Source: Spirochaetaceae bacterium (lineage in GTDB: Bacteria; Spirochaetota; Spirochaetia; CADAEX01). From it: a stretch of DNA of 35,838 nucleotides. Below the pieces are notes generated by a model. It was not told the DNA's origin, searched no databases, and was given only the letters and a program-made list of their open reading frames with translations. The stretch spans positions 1-35,838 of the forward strand of contig WQZP01000022.1 of assembly GCA_009780675.1 (NCBI GenBank), read 5' to 3'. The translations under genes and the position numbers were made by a program. Within the stretch, counting starts at the first letter, position 1. Each line of letters starts with the position of its first letter. This document shows, piece after piece, positions 1-9,006 of this stretch.

Positions 1-2
1 CC

Positions 3-3000
3 TCTGTTACAATATCTAATACAGATGATTTAACTCTTACAAATATCAATACAGGAACAGTCTCTCTATCAATGCCGTCGTCAATGGGGTTAGTAGAAAT
101 TGACTGGGGAACTAGTTTAGCTTTACCAGGCTTTTCAGCAACAAGCCTTAATGTAACAACAACAGCCGGAAATATAAGCCAGCAGGGTGGAACAACAATA
201 AGTGTAGACCCTGGAACTCTTACTTTTACCTCCGCAGGTGATATTACCCAGCCAACAGGTGCTACAATATTTACTTCACCTGCGGGCACCTCAAGTTTTT
301 CAGCAGCAGGGGAGATAATTCTGGTTGGGACAAATAATAGCTTTAGAAATGCAGTTACAATAGCTGGAATAGGACCAAATAGAGACTTAAGAATAAGAAA
401 TGACTATACGCTACCCCCTCCGGGATCAATAGCGCTTGATTTACCTACGATGCTAGCCCCGACAGCTATGGGAGCAGTGGTAATTGATTGGGGAACAGGG
501 CTGGTTTTGTCCGGGTTAAATGCAGCAAGCCTTAGTGTAACAACAAGAAATGATGGGAATCTAACCCAGCTGGGTGGAACAACAATAAATGTAACAACGG
601 GAGATCTTGCTTTTACCTCTGATGGGGATATAATCCAGCAGGCTAACGCAACAATAAATGTAACATCTGGAGATCTTGTTTTTGACTCTGCAGGTAATAT
701 TACCCAGCCAGCAACTTCTAGAATAACTGCTGTGAGTGCCTCAAGTTTTACAGCAGTAGGGAACATAGCCCTTGCGGGACTAGAAAACAGCTTTGGTGGA
801 GTTGTAAGTGTAGAAGGGGAAGAAGTAACAGTTGTTGCAACTGGGCATATAACGTTTGGCGACAGCACTGCAGAAATCCTTAGTGTAACAACAGGAAATA
901 ATGGAAATATAATCCAGCAAGATCTAACAACAATAAATGTAACATCTGGAACTCTTACTTTTAACTCCGCAGGGAATATTACACAGCCAATAGGTTCTGA
1001 AATAATTGCTGCGAACACCTCAAGTTTTACAGCAGCAGGAGAGATAACCCTTGACGGGGCAGCTAATGAGTTTAGGGACACAGTTACAATAGCTGGAATA
1101 GGGCTAAATAGAAACTTAAGAATAACAAATGACTATACGCTACCCCCTCCGGGATCAATAGCGCTTGATTTACCTACGATGCTAGCCCCGACAGCTATGG
1201 GAGCAGTGGTAATTGATTGGGGAACAGGGCTGGATTTATCCGGGTTAAGAGCAGCAAGCCTTAGTGTAACAACAAGAAATAATGGAAATATAACCCAGAA
1301 TGCTGGAACAACAATAAGTGTAACATCAGGAGCTCTTATTCTTAACTCCGCAGGAGCTATTACACAGCCAGCAAATTCTGCAATATCAACTTCACTTACG
1401 AGTACCTCAAGTTTTACAGCAGTAGGGGACATAAACCTTATTGGAGAAGATAACAGCTTTGGTGGAGTTGTAAGTGCAGTAGGTGCAGCAGTAACAGTTG
1501 TTGCAGATGGGCATATAACGGTTGGCAACAGCACTGCAACAAGCCTTAGTGTAAGAACAAGAAATAATGGGAATATAAGTCAGGCTGGCGGAACAACAAT
1601 AAATGTAACACCTGGAACTCTTACTTTTGATTCCGCAGGCAATATTACCCAGCAGGCTAACGCAACAATAAATGTAACAACAGGAACTCTTACTTTTGAT
1701 TCCGTAGGCAGTATTACCCAGCAGGCTAACGCAACAATAAATGTAACAACAGGAACTCTTGCTTTTACCTCCGCAGCAGGTAATATTACACAGCCAGCAG
1801 GCCCTTTACCAACAGGTGCTGTAATAAGTGTTGGGGGTATCTCAAGTTTTTCAGCACCAGCAGGGGATATAATTTTGCTTGGGGCAGGTAATAGTTTTGA
1901 AGATGCAGTTACAATAGATGATATAGGACCAAATAGAGACTTAAGAATAATAAATGCCTTTGGGCCATCACCCCCGGGATTGATAGCGCTTACTTTGCCT
2001 TCAACAACTTTTGGAGCAGTGGTAATTGATTGGGGGACAGGGCTGGTTTTATCCGGGTTAAATGCAGCAAGCCTTAGTGTAACAACAAGAAATAATGGGA
2101 ATCTAACCCAGCAAGGTGTAACAGCAATAAATGTAACATCTGGAGCGCTTATCTTTAACTCCGCAGGTGATATTACACAGCCAGCAACTTCTACAATATT
2201 AACTTCACCTACGAGTACCTCAAGTTTTTCAGCAGCAGGGGAGATAATTCTGGTTGGGACAAATAATAACTTTAGAAATACAGTTGCAATAGCTGGAATA
2301 GGATCAAATAGAGACTTAAGAATAAGAAATATCTTTGCGCCACCACCTCCGGGATCAATAGCGCTTAATTTGCTTCCCGAAGGGACCGTGACACATGGAG
2401 CAGTGGAAATTTACTGGGGAGCAGGCTTAGCATTAACCACCTTTAGAGCAGCAAGCCTTGATGTAACAGCCAGAGGGAATATAACCCAAAGTGGTTTGCT
2501 TCATATTAATGGATCAACTACTTTGCGAACAGGTTCAGGTTTAAGTTCAAGAATAGAACTGGGAAGTTTTGCAAACATATTTGGAACTGCAACTACAGAC
2601 ACAATAACAATAAATTCTTATCCCACTCCCGGAGGCAACCTGGAAGATGTTCATTTATGGAATGCTGCTCCAAATGCTGCTATGCCAGTATTTGCCGCGG
2701 ATTTAACAATAACCCATAATTTAACTTTGAGATGGACAAACTCTGTGATAACTTTGGGACCTTTTACTGTACTTGAAAATCTAGTGCTTGAGGCATTTGG
2801 AACAATAACCCAGACAGGTAACTTTGTAGTAGGAGACAGAACCACTCTTAGGGCAGGTGCAGCAGTAAACCAAGGTACGCATCGCATAGAGAGTAATGAG
2901 CTTCTGCTTCTTGGAGCAGGACCTTATAATCTTACAGGTCCCAACGATATAGGGACACTTGCCGCTTTTACAGGGGGAACTGCTCCTCCTGCTCCAGGAG

Positions 3001-6000
3001 CTATTTCATTCGAAAATAATGGCCCTTTTACGGTAGGGCTTCTTCCGGCAATTCCATTGCATCCTCTTTTAGGGACAGGGGATGGAATTGTAACAACAGG
3101 CGGAAATATTTCTCTGACTAATACAGGAAGTGGTGTCATTACTATTGAGCGAAATATAGCTTCTTCGGGCGGAGCCATAACATTTAATAATAATGTTGAA
3201 ATAAATAATCAAACTTTACTATCAGAGTTGCTTATTGCAACAACAGGAACAACTGTTAACGGAGCAATAATCTTTAATGAATCTGTGACAGGGGCATCAT
3301 CTCTTCGCTTGACAGCAGGTATGACAGGTGCCACGGGAAATATCGAATTTAGAGGCCCTGTAGGCACTGCGACGAATAGATTTGGAGCTATAATAATAGA
3401 TGCTAATGCTGTAACTTTTGATGAACCTGTATTTGCCGGAAGCGCTAATATAACCAATCGGGGACTGCTTTCAATAAATCCCGGAGCAAATTTTGACCTT
3501 ACTGGGCCATTTACTCAAAGAGGGGGAGGTGCTGTAAGCCTTGGCGCAAATATAAGAGCTGGAACTCATTTTACAGGACCTGCTCCTGGCACAAATACTT
3601 CAATATTTTTTAATGGAGCAGTATCCTTGACAACACCTTTGGATGCAGTTCCTGTAAGATTAACAACAAATGGAGCTTCTGCAGCAAATGGAATTACATT
3701 TAACAATACAGTAAATGGCATGCGAGACCTTATTTTGGAAGCAGGAGCAGGTAATGTAGTATTTAATCAGCCTGTAGGTGGAGGAACACCGCTTAGAGAT
3801 ATAACAATAGGAGATCCTGTGCCGCCTGCTTCTGGCGCTGGAAACGTTACATTTTCTGCAGGAGCAGGCGTATTTGCCAGACATGTTAATATTATCAACT
3901 CTGGAAACCTTGCAATAAATAGCGGGGCAAATTTTAATCTTACTGGCGACTTTGTGCAACGGGCGCCAGGAGCAACTGTAAGCCTTGGCGCAAATATAGA
4001 AACAGCAAGTCCTTTTGAAATACGTTTTTATGGAGCAGTAACCTTACTACTGCCTGCGACACCTCCTATAACATTAACAACAGGTTCTGGTGCAGGTAAT
4101 ATTGTTTTTCTCAATACAGTAAATGGCACACAAGACCTTACTTTAATAGCAGGCACAGGTGATGTAACGTTCAGTGGCGCTGTAGGTGCAGCGCCAGGCG
4201 GAGCTCCGCTTAGAAATATAGAAATAACTGCTAGAGATGTCATATTTGCTCCAAATGCATCTGTAGTAACTGGACCTGCAGCTGGAGCTGGACGTGTTGT
4301 TATAGACAATAGTAGATTTCTTACAATAAACTCTGGGGCAAATTTTAATCTTACTGGCCCATTTACTCAAATAGGGGGAGGCGATGTAAACCTTGGCGCA
4401 AATATAACAACATCAAATAATTCTGAAATACTTTTTAACGGAGCAGTATCCTTAACACTGCCCGCGACACCTCCTATAACATTAACAACAGGCGCTGGTG
4501 CAGGTAATATTACATTTAACAATACAGTAAATGGCACACAAGACCTCACTTTGGAAGCAGGCGCAGGTGATGTATGGTTTGATAATACTGTAGGCGCTAC
4601 GACTCCGCTTAGAGATATAGAAATAGCTGCTGGAGCTGTTACATTTGCTCCAAATGCATCTGTAGTAACTGGACCTGTAGCTGGAACTGGACGTGTTACT
4701 ATAAACAATGCCGAGTTGCTTACAATAAGCTCTGGAGCAAACTTTAATCTTTCTGGTAACTTTGTGCAAACTGGCGCTGGCGAAGTTCTTTCTGCAGCAA
4801 GCTTGGTAACAACAGGGACTATTACTTTTGATTCTGTAGTACATTTTGCAGGTGACCCTGCTCCTGCTGGTGGCACTATTATAGAAATATCAGCAAACAC
4901 CGCGCCCCATGTTCTTCTTCATAGGGATGTTTACATATATCTTCCACCTTCAGTAATAATCGAATTTGGTAACCGTTTTGAATGTGAGAATTTTATACTG
5001 CTTAGCGGTACTGCTCGTTTGCGCAATAATATTACTCTTGCAACAAGACAGGATTTTGTAGCTCTTGGTACTGGATATAGTATTGATGATAACTTGCCAG
5101 GCGGTTCGGGTGTTGCAGGTCTTTTTGCATATCATCAGCCTCCTCATCCTCATCCTTTTGCAAGACCTACATTAATACAAACACCCGCAGGTATTCTTAC
5201 TAAACCGATTCCAATAGGAACAGGAGTTGTTGTTAGTCCAAGTAATTATGCTGGTAGATTTGATAGTATTGGCACTGGCGCGAGAATTCTTGTTGGTCAG
5301 AATTTTTATGTAAATGGTTCTGATATGCTTGGGCCCACAGGCGTATGGATGCTTGATATTCCAGATAATAATTATTCTGCAGATGCATTTGCAGAAGCAT
5401 ATAATATGACTGTTTCTAACTCCCGTGTTGAATCTCGCGGAAATGCAACAGCAACAGCATGGGTTGCTGCTGCCGAGAATGTTGCATTTCCAGGCACTGA
5501 TCCAAATCCAGCAGGTGGTACTTCTGGCTGGGCTTACAGACGATCCACCATAATGCCTGGAAATGTTGATCGTAGAGGAACAGATTGGGAGCGTAGAACC
5601 CTAGGGGTTGACCTTAATCATCCAGAGGGTTTTCTAATCGAGGAAAGTAGGTTGACAGGAACTGTTACGATTTTTGATAATGTCATAAGAGTACAGATAA
5701 CCACTTATCCGCCTGCTGCAGATCCCGTACTCACCGCGCACATCCCAAATCTCAAATTCGAAAACACAAATAACGAGATACAAAGAGCTATTGGCACAGT
5801 TGCAGTTCCAGGTGCATTAAGAATAAATAACAATACTGCAAATGTAGTAGCATTTGTTGACAGAGACCTCACAATCCCTACGAGTGATTATCCGTATGAT
5901 CTTGCGGTATTTTATCTAATGGCCAGAGATACTACATGGACTACAGATGCAACAGGCAGTGTTCTTGGACACGCTAACAGCACAGATATGTCTGGGAATC

Positions 6001-8873
6001 CACGAAATGTTTTACCCAATATTTTCGCGCCTAAAGCAGCAGTCAGACCAGACCCGGCCCCCGATATTTTCTTTTCTTTGCTTGACAATAGAAAAAACAG
6101 GATCACTATAAACAATACAGCCCCAGCCAGCGCCCCAGTCGTCACATTTACAGCTGTAGAAGATTTTTGCAGACCTGTTGTTGTGCGCATAGAAACAGGG
6201 CGCGATCCTAACACAGGAGGCACTTATAACTGGCACAACTTTTTCGAAATAACATATTCAGAACCTGTACGTTTTGGGGGAACTGAAACTACAATGGGAA
6301 GTATAGATATGGGTCTTGCTGCTTTCCCAGGCCACAATCCGGACCCGGCACTTATTCCTACTGGTGCTGCTTATACTACAACAGATGGTGGCTTAAGGGC
6401 AACCAGAGAATTTAATCCTTCAGCCGGCCAATTCGGAGGACATCTTTTTGAGTCTGATCCTTCTGGCAATCTCGCGCCTAATTCTGGGGTCGTAAGGATG
6501 TCTGGTTTTTTTGAATATGGAGACCCTGTTCATAATCCAGCAAGATTTAGATCTGGTTCGCAACATATAGATGGAAGGCTTCTAACTACAGATGGAACGC
6601 CTTCATCTGTAGTCATCCCCGGAATACTGAATAATAATGTACCATCAAATGTATTATTCAGGCACGCAGATAAAGGTAATGTGCATGGAATTAGAATATA
6701 TGTTGTGGGGTTTAGTCCTGGTACTCTGAGGACTATACCTACCAATAACATTCATAATCAGGGTGACGATACTCTCCCAGTAAGATGGTGGCCTGGCTAT
6801 ATGTTTGATCATGAGGAGCCACTACCAGCACCGCCACCAGCACCACCGCCACCACCAATACCACCAACAGCGCCACCAGAGGGGAGAGTAGCAAGAATTC
6901 TCCCTACTACGTATATACGGGATAACAGTGGTGGAGCACTAGTGACGCCTAGACCGGGAAATGTTTTAAATGAATTGCCATACCGACGCTATTTTATTGG
7001 TACTAATCCTATTCCGGAGCAAAGTCGAATACAAACAACAATTACTCCTTTAGGGCCGTCATCACCTTTTCCTCCTCCTCCTACTCCTACTACTCCGCTT
7101 AGAGCACACTGGGTACAACCAGAAATCGCTTATTTCGAGAAGCCAGATGTAAGAGAGGTCGTGAGAATTGACACTAATAATAATGGGCTTACAGACAGAC
7201 TTGAATTTCATATACATATACCACCAACTCCAGTTGCAGTATGGGATATTACGAATCACCCGGAAGATGGTTATTCTGGCGGACCTGTTGGGCTTAGCAC
7301 ATTTGATCGTGGTAAAGGTGTAAGGGATTCATCTATTACCGCAGAAACTTTTAGGGCTTTTAGAATAGGTCATAATGATGACGAATACTACAACTACGAG
7401 TTATACAGAAACAACCCTTTCTTTTGCACAAGAGTAAGAAATCCTATGTTTAATCCAATGATTCCGCAAGGGATCAGGTTTGCTGATGATACCTATTTTT
7501 CAATTTCTTTTGATGACATAGAGGCTCCAGTATGGTACTTGACTTTTGCTGCTCCTCATATTTTTACATATAGAGAAGAAGGTGGAATCACAGACCTTGC
7601 AGGCAATCTTTTGCGCGGTGCCCGGTTGCAGTTGACTATAGCGCCTATGCCGCCAACAATTCAATATACAATAGCTTCTGTTGATAGTCGCAGAGTATAT
7701 GTAAAATTTGATGAATTTGTGTTCCGTACATATCCACTTAATAGAGATGACTTGCTTACTGCAGAGGATTTTGAAATAGTAAATGCAGATGGGACACCAT
7801 ATATTAACCACCTTACTGGCTTGCCTTTTAGAATCAGTGAGGTTTATTTTGACCCTCAGGATGTAAGACAGAGACCTCGGCCAGACGCAGATATTGGCAG
7901 AGACGAAAACGTAGCCGAAGGTATCTTTTTTATTCTTAATTATCCTCTTGAGCCAAATGACTTGCTTAATGCGAGGATAAGACCTGCCAGATTTTATGAT
8001 AGCGACGGGATCGCAAGAAGCAGGGTGTCTAATCTGGCTAACCTGGAGATGAGCCTCGAAATAACATATCGCATAAGCAATTTTGCAATTGGGCTTGCAA
8101 TACCAGTATGGGCAATGGATAGCTTTGATCCAGACGGACGTCATCCAGATCAAAGCACTGCTAATGTAATTATGCGTGATTTTACAGGAAAAGACAGGCT
8201 TCGTGCATCGGATATAACTCTTGAAGTTGTTCTTGATGAGAGATTGGAAAATAAAAGTGGTATTCCTGTTGCAATGTACTTTGACTCAGGTATTCCTGAT
8301 GCTGTAAGAGTAATTCCACCCCCTTCTAACTTTTGGATTCCTTCACTTTTTCCTGGTTTTAACCGTTCTGCAAATAGTGGTGCGAGAATGCTTAGGCCTG
8401 TTTCTTTGCCATCAGAAAGGCATAGAAATTTTGTTATTCCTGCTTCTGACAGCGCAGTAAATGCTGGAAGAAATATAGAATTTATATTTACTGTTCTTGG
8501 GCTGTATGCTGGATATCTTACTAATCCTGAGGACCCAAGAAGCGTAACTCCATGGAAAATCCCTATCCATGGTATAAGAACGCAGCGTGGCGGAGTTACA
8601 ATACTCAATAATGTTATAAATGTATCGCGTGGGGATAGGGCTGTATTAATGTATGATCTCCAGAGAACAGGTCATGTTACGGTAAATATTTTTAACCTTG
8701 CTGGCAATGTTGTAAAAACACTTGTAAAAGGGGTGCAGCCGCAGGGACGTTACATCTATACATGGGATGGGACAAATACAGGCGGAAGGCGTGTTGCGCG
8801 AGGAATCTATTTTATAAGAGTTGTTGGTCCTGACATAGATGAATTCAGAAAAGTAATGGTTGTCAGGGATTGA
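3..8873 (+). CDS. Giant repetitive surface protein, haemagglutinin-like beta-helix with C-terminal FlgD-type Ig domain (5' truncated)
   Basis: The frame is open from base 3 with no start, so the gene begins upstream; the ATG at 72 is only internal. At least 2956 residues are visible. Bases 3 to about 2500 encode beta-strand-rich repeats (motifs GAVVIDWGTGL, SLSVTTRN, GNITQ, TTINVT) typical of filamentous-haemagglutinin-like parallel beta-helices. A second repeat family (motif INSGANFNLTG) spans about 3470-4800. From about 4850 the sequence is non-repetitive, with proline-rich linkers near 6820-6890 and 7067-7095. Around 7130-7660 lies an SbsA/Big_5-like Ig module (DTNNNGLTDRLEFHI and ITDLAGNLL). 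Bases 8626-8873 encode a FlgD-type Ig domain (NIFNLAGNVVKTL, YTWDGTN, GIYFIRV). A secreted adhesin or surface-layer role is inferred. The signal peptide and any secretion domain lie outside the window, so the export route is unknown. Confidence 0.85.
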   Translation, partial: SVTISNTDDLTLTNINTGTVSLSMPSSMGLVEIDWGTSLALPGFSATSLNVTTTAGNISQQGGTTISVDPGTLTFTSAGDITQPTGATIFTSPAGTSSFSAAGEIILVGTNNSFRNAVTIAGIGPNRDLRIRNDYTLPPPGSIALDLPTMLAPTAMGAVVIDWGTGLVLSGLNAASLSVTTRNDGNLTQLGGTTINVTTGDLAFTSDGDIIQQANATINVTSGDLVFDSAGNITQPATSRITAVSASSFTAVGNIALAGLENSFGGVVSVEGEEVTVVATGHITFGDSTAEILSVTTGNNGNIIQQDLTTINVTSGTLTFNSAGNITQPIGSEIIAANTSSFTAAGEITLDGAANEFRDTVTIAGIGLNRNLRITNDYTLPPPGSIALDLPTMLAPTAMGAVVIDWGTGLDLSGLRAASLSVTTRNNGNITQNAGTTISVTSGALILNSAGAITQPANSAISTSLTSTSSFTAVGDINLIGEDNSFGGVVSAVGAAVTVVADGHITVGNSTATSLSVRTRNNGNISQAGGTTINVTPGTLTFDSAGNITQQANATINVTTGTLTFDSVGSITQQANATINVTTGTLAFTSAAGNITQPAGPLPTGAVISVGGISSFSAPAGDIILLGAGNSFEDAVTIDDIGPNRDLRIINAFGPSPPGLIALTLPSTTFGAVVIDWGTGLVLSGLNAASLSVTTRNNGNLTQQGVTAINVTSGALIFNSAGDITQPATSTILTSPTSTSSFSAAGEIILVGTNNNFRNTVAIAGIGSNRDLRIRNIFAPPPPGSIALNLLPEGTVTHGAVEIYWGAGLALTTFRAASLDVTARGNITQSGLLHINGSTTLRTGSGLSSRIELGSFANIFGTATTDTITINSYPTPGGNLEDVHLWNAAPNAAMPVFAADLTITHNLTLRWTNSVITLGPFTVLENLVLEAFGTITQTGNFVVGDRTTLRAGAAVNQGTHRIESNELLLLGAGPYNLTGPNDIGTLAAFTGGTAPPAPGAISFENNGPFTVGLLPAIPLHPLLGTGDGIVTTGGNISLTNTGSGVITIERNIASSGGAITFNNNVEINNQTLLSELLIATTGTTVNGAIIFNESVTGASSLRLTAGMTGATGNIEFRGPVGTATNRFGAIIIDANAVTFDEPVFAGSANITNRGLLSINPGANFDLTGPFTQRGGGAVSLGANIRAGTHFTGPAPGTNTSIFFNGAVSLTTPLDAVPVRLTTNGASAANGITFNNTVNGMRDLILEAGAGNVVFNQPVGGGTPLRDITIGDPVPPASGAGNVTFSAGAGVFARHVNIINSGNLAINSGANFNLTGDFVQRAPGATVSLGANIETASPFEIRFYGAVTLLLPATPPITLTTGSGAGNIVFLNTVNGTQDLTLIAGTGDVTFSGAVGAAPGGAPLRNIEITARDVIFAPNASVVTGPAAGAGRVVIDNSRFLTINSGANFNLTGPFTQIGGGDVNLGANITTSNNSEILFNGAVSLTLPATPPITLTTGAGAGNITFNNTVNGTQDLTLEAGAGDVWFDNTVGATTPLRDIEIAAGAVTFAPNASVVTGPVAGTGRVTINNAELLTISSGANFNLSGNFVQTGAGEVLSAASLVTTGTITFDSVVHFAGDPAPAGGTIIEISANTAPHVLLHRDVYIYLPPSVIIEFGNRFECENFILLSGTARLRNNITLATRQDFVALGTGYSIDDNLPGGSGVAGLFAYHQPPHPHPFARPTLIQTPAGILTKPIPIGTGVVVSPSNYAGRFDSIGTGARILVGQNFYVNGSDMLGPTGVWMLDIPDNNYSADAFAEAYNMTVSNSRVESRGNATATAWVAAAENVAFPGTDPNPAGGTSGWAYRRSTIMPGNVDRRGTDWERRTLGVDLNHPEGFLIEESRLTGTVTIFDNVIRVQITTYPPAADPVLTAHIPNLKFENTNNEIQRAIGTVAVPGALRINNNTANVVAFVDRDLTIPTSDYPYDLAVFYLMARDTTWTTDATGSVLGHANSTDMSGNPRNVLPNIFAPKAAVRPDPAPDIFFSLLDNRKNRITINNTAPASAPVVTFTAVEDFCRPVVVRIETGRDPNTGGTYNWHNFFEITYSEPVRFGGTETTMGSIDMGLAAFPGHNPDPALIPTGAAYTTTDGGLRATREFNPSAGQFGGHLFESDPSGNLAPNSGVVRMSGFFEYGDPVHNPARFRSGSQHIDGRLLTTDGTPSSVVIPGILNNNVPSNVLFRHADKGNVHGIRIYVVGFSPGTLRTIPTNNIHNQGDDTLPVRWWPGYMFDHEEPLPAPPPAPPPPPIPPTAPPEGRVARILPTTYIRDNSGGALVTPRPGNVLNELPYRRYFIGTNPIPEQSRIQTTITPLGPSSPFPPPPTPTTPLRAHWVQPEIAYFEKPDVREVVRIDTNNNGLTDRLEFHIHIPPTPVAVWDITNHPEDGYSGGPVGLSTFDRGKGVRDSSITAETFRAFRIGHNDDEYYNYELYRNNPFFCTRVRNPMFNPMIPQGIRFADDTYFSISFDDIEAPVWYLTFAAPHIFTYREEGGITDLAGNLLRGARLQLTIAPMPPTIQYTIASVDSRRVYVKFDEFVFRTYPLNRDDLLTAEDFEIVNADGTPYINHLTGLPFRISEVYFDPQDVRQRPRPDADIGRDENVAEGIFFILNYPLEPNDLLNARIRPARFYDSDGIARSRVSNLANLEMSLEITYRISNFAIGLAIPVWAMDSFDPDGRHPDQSTANVIMRDFTGKDRLRASDITLEVVLDERLENKSGIPVAMYFDSGIPDAVRVIPPPSNFWIPSLFPGFNRSANSGARMLRPVSLPSERHRNFVIPASDSAVNAGRNIEFIFTVLGLYAGYLTNPEDPRSVTPWKIPIHGIRTQRGGVTILNNVINVSRGDRAVLMYDLQRTGHVTVNIFNLAGNVVKTLVKGVQPQGRYIYTWDGTNTGGRRVARGIYFIRVVGPDIDEFRKVMVVRD
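398..504 (+). repeat. 107-bp exact direct repeat, copy 1
   Basis: Identical base for base to 1127-1233, offset 729 bp (243 codons, in frame). It encodes the PPPGSIALDLP to VVIDWGTGL segment of the giant surface protein. Perfect identity, including silent positions, points to recent duplication or gene conversion. Confidence 0.9.
1127..1233 (+). repeat. 107-bp exact direct repeat, copy 2
   Basis: Second copy of the 398-504 repeat. Diverged relatives of the same unit occur near 1914 and 2289, judged by the IAGIG/IDDIG...NRDLRI signature. Units therefore start at about 360, 1089, 1914 and 2289, with spacings of 729, 825 and 375 bp. Confidence 0.9.
1612..1760 (+). repeat. 69-bp tandem repeat (23 residues per unit) inside the giant gene
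   Basis: Bases 1643-1691 are identical to 1712-1760, and the shared phase runs back to about 1612. Each unit encodes a TLTF-S-G-ITQQANATINVTTG rung, consistent with one coil of a beta-helix. The in-frame period allows copy-number change without frameshift. Confidence 0.85.
3474..4800 (+). repeat. About 400-bp repeat array in the giant gene (second repeat family)
   Basis: Four units start with an INSGANFNLTG-type motif at about 3474, 3915, 4326 and 4725, spaced 441, 411 and 399 bp. Each continues with a LGANI, FNGAVSL, PPITLTTG, VNGTQDL, PNASVVTGP succession. A 35-bp stretch at 4244-4278 is exactly repeated at 4643-4677. All spacings are multiples of three. Confidence 0.85.
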
Positions 8874-8893
8874 TGCATTTGCCTGGTATAGCG

Positions 8894-8918
8894 GCTGGTG
8901 GCTGTCCGCCATTCCAGC
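8894..8918. terminator. GC-rich hairpin downstream of the giant gene
   Basis: GCTGGTGGC pairs with GCCA-TT-CCAGC (9 bp with a two-base bulge and a TGTCC loop), 20 bases after the stop codon. There is no U-tract, so intrinsic termination is uncertain. It lies between convergent genes and may serve either strand. Confidence 0.45.
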
Positions 8919-8937
8919 TGCTAGCCATTTGTCACAA

Positions 8938-8962
8938 CTGCTCCGGCCTGCTGTTGGAGCAG
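8938..8962. terminator. Second hairpin between convergent genes
   Basis: CTGCTCC (8938-8944) and GGAGCAG (8956-8962) form a perfect 7-bp stem with an 11-base loop. Together with the hairpin at 8894 it makes a GC-rich structured island of roughly 85 bases in AT-rich surroundings. No U-tract follows. Confidence 0.4.
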
Positions 8963-9006
8963 ACTCCTGCCAGTATCTCAATACAGTTTGGGAAGTATAA
9001 TAAGTT

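Noticed and set aside
1612-1760. Tandem repeat as a possible CRISPR array
   Set aside because: The period is 69 bp with coding continuity and no unique spacers; it is a protein repeat.
404-5153. Many long minus-strand open frames opposite the giant gene
   Set aside because: They mirror the low-complexity repeats of the plus-strand gene, have no start signals or family motifs, and lie in several conflicting frames.
6820-7095. CCA and CCT trinucleotide tracts as phase-variation switches
   Set aside because: They encode proline-rich linkers, and slippage by three bases would not change the frame.
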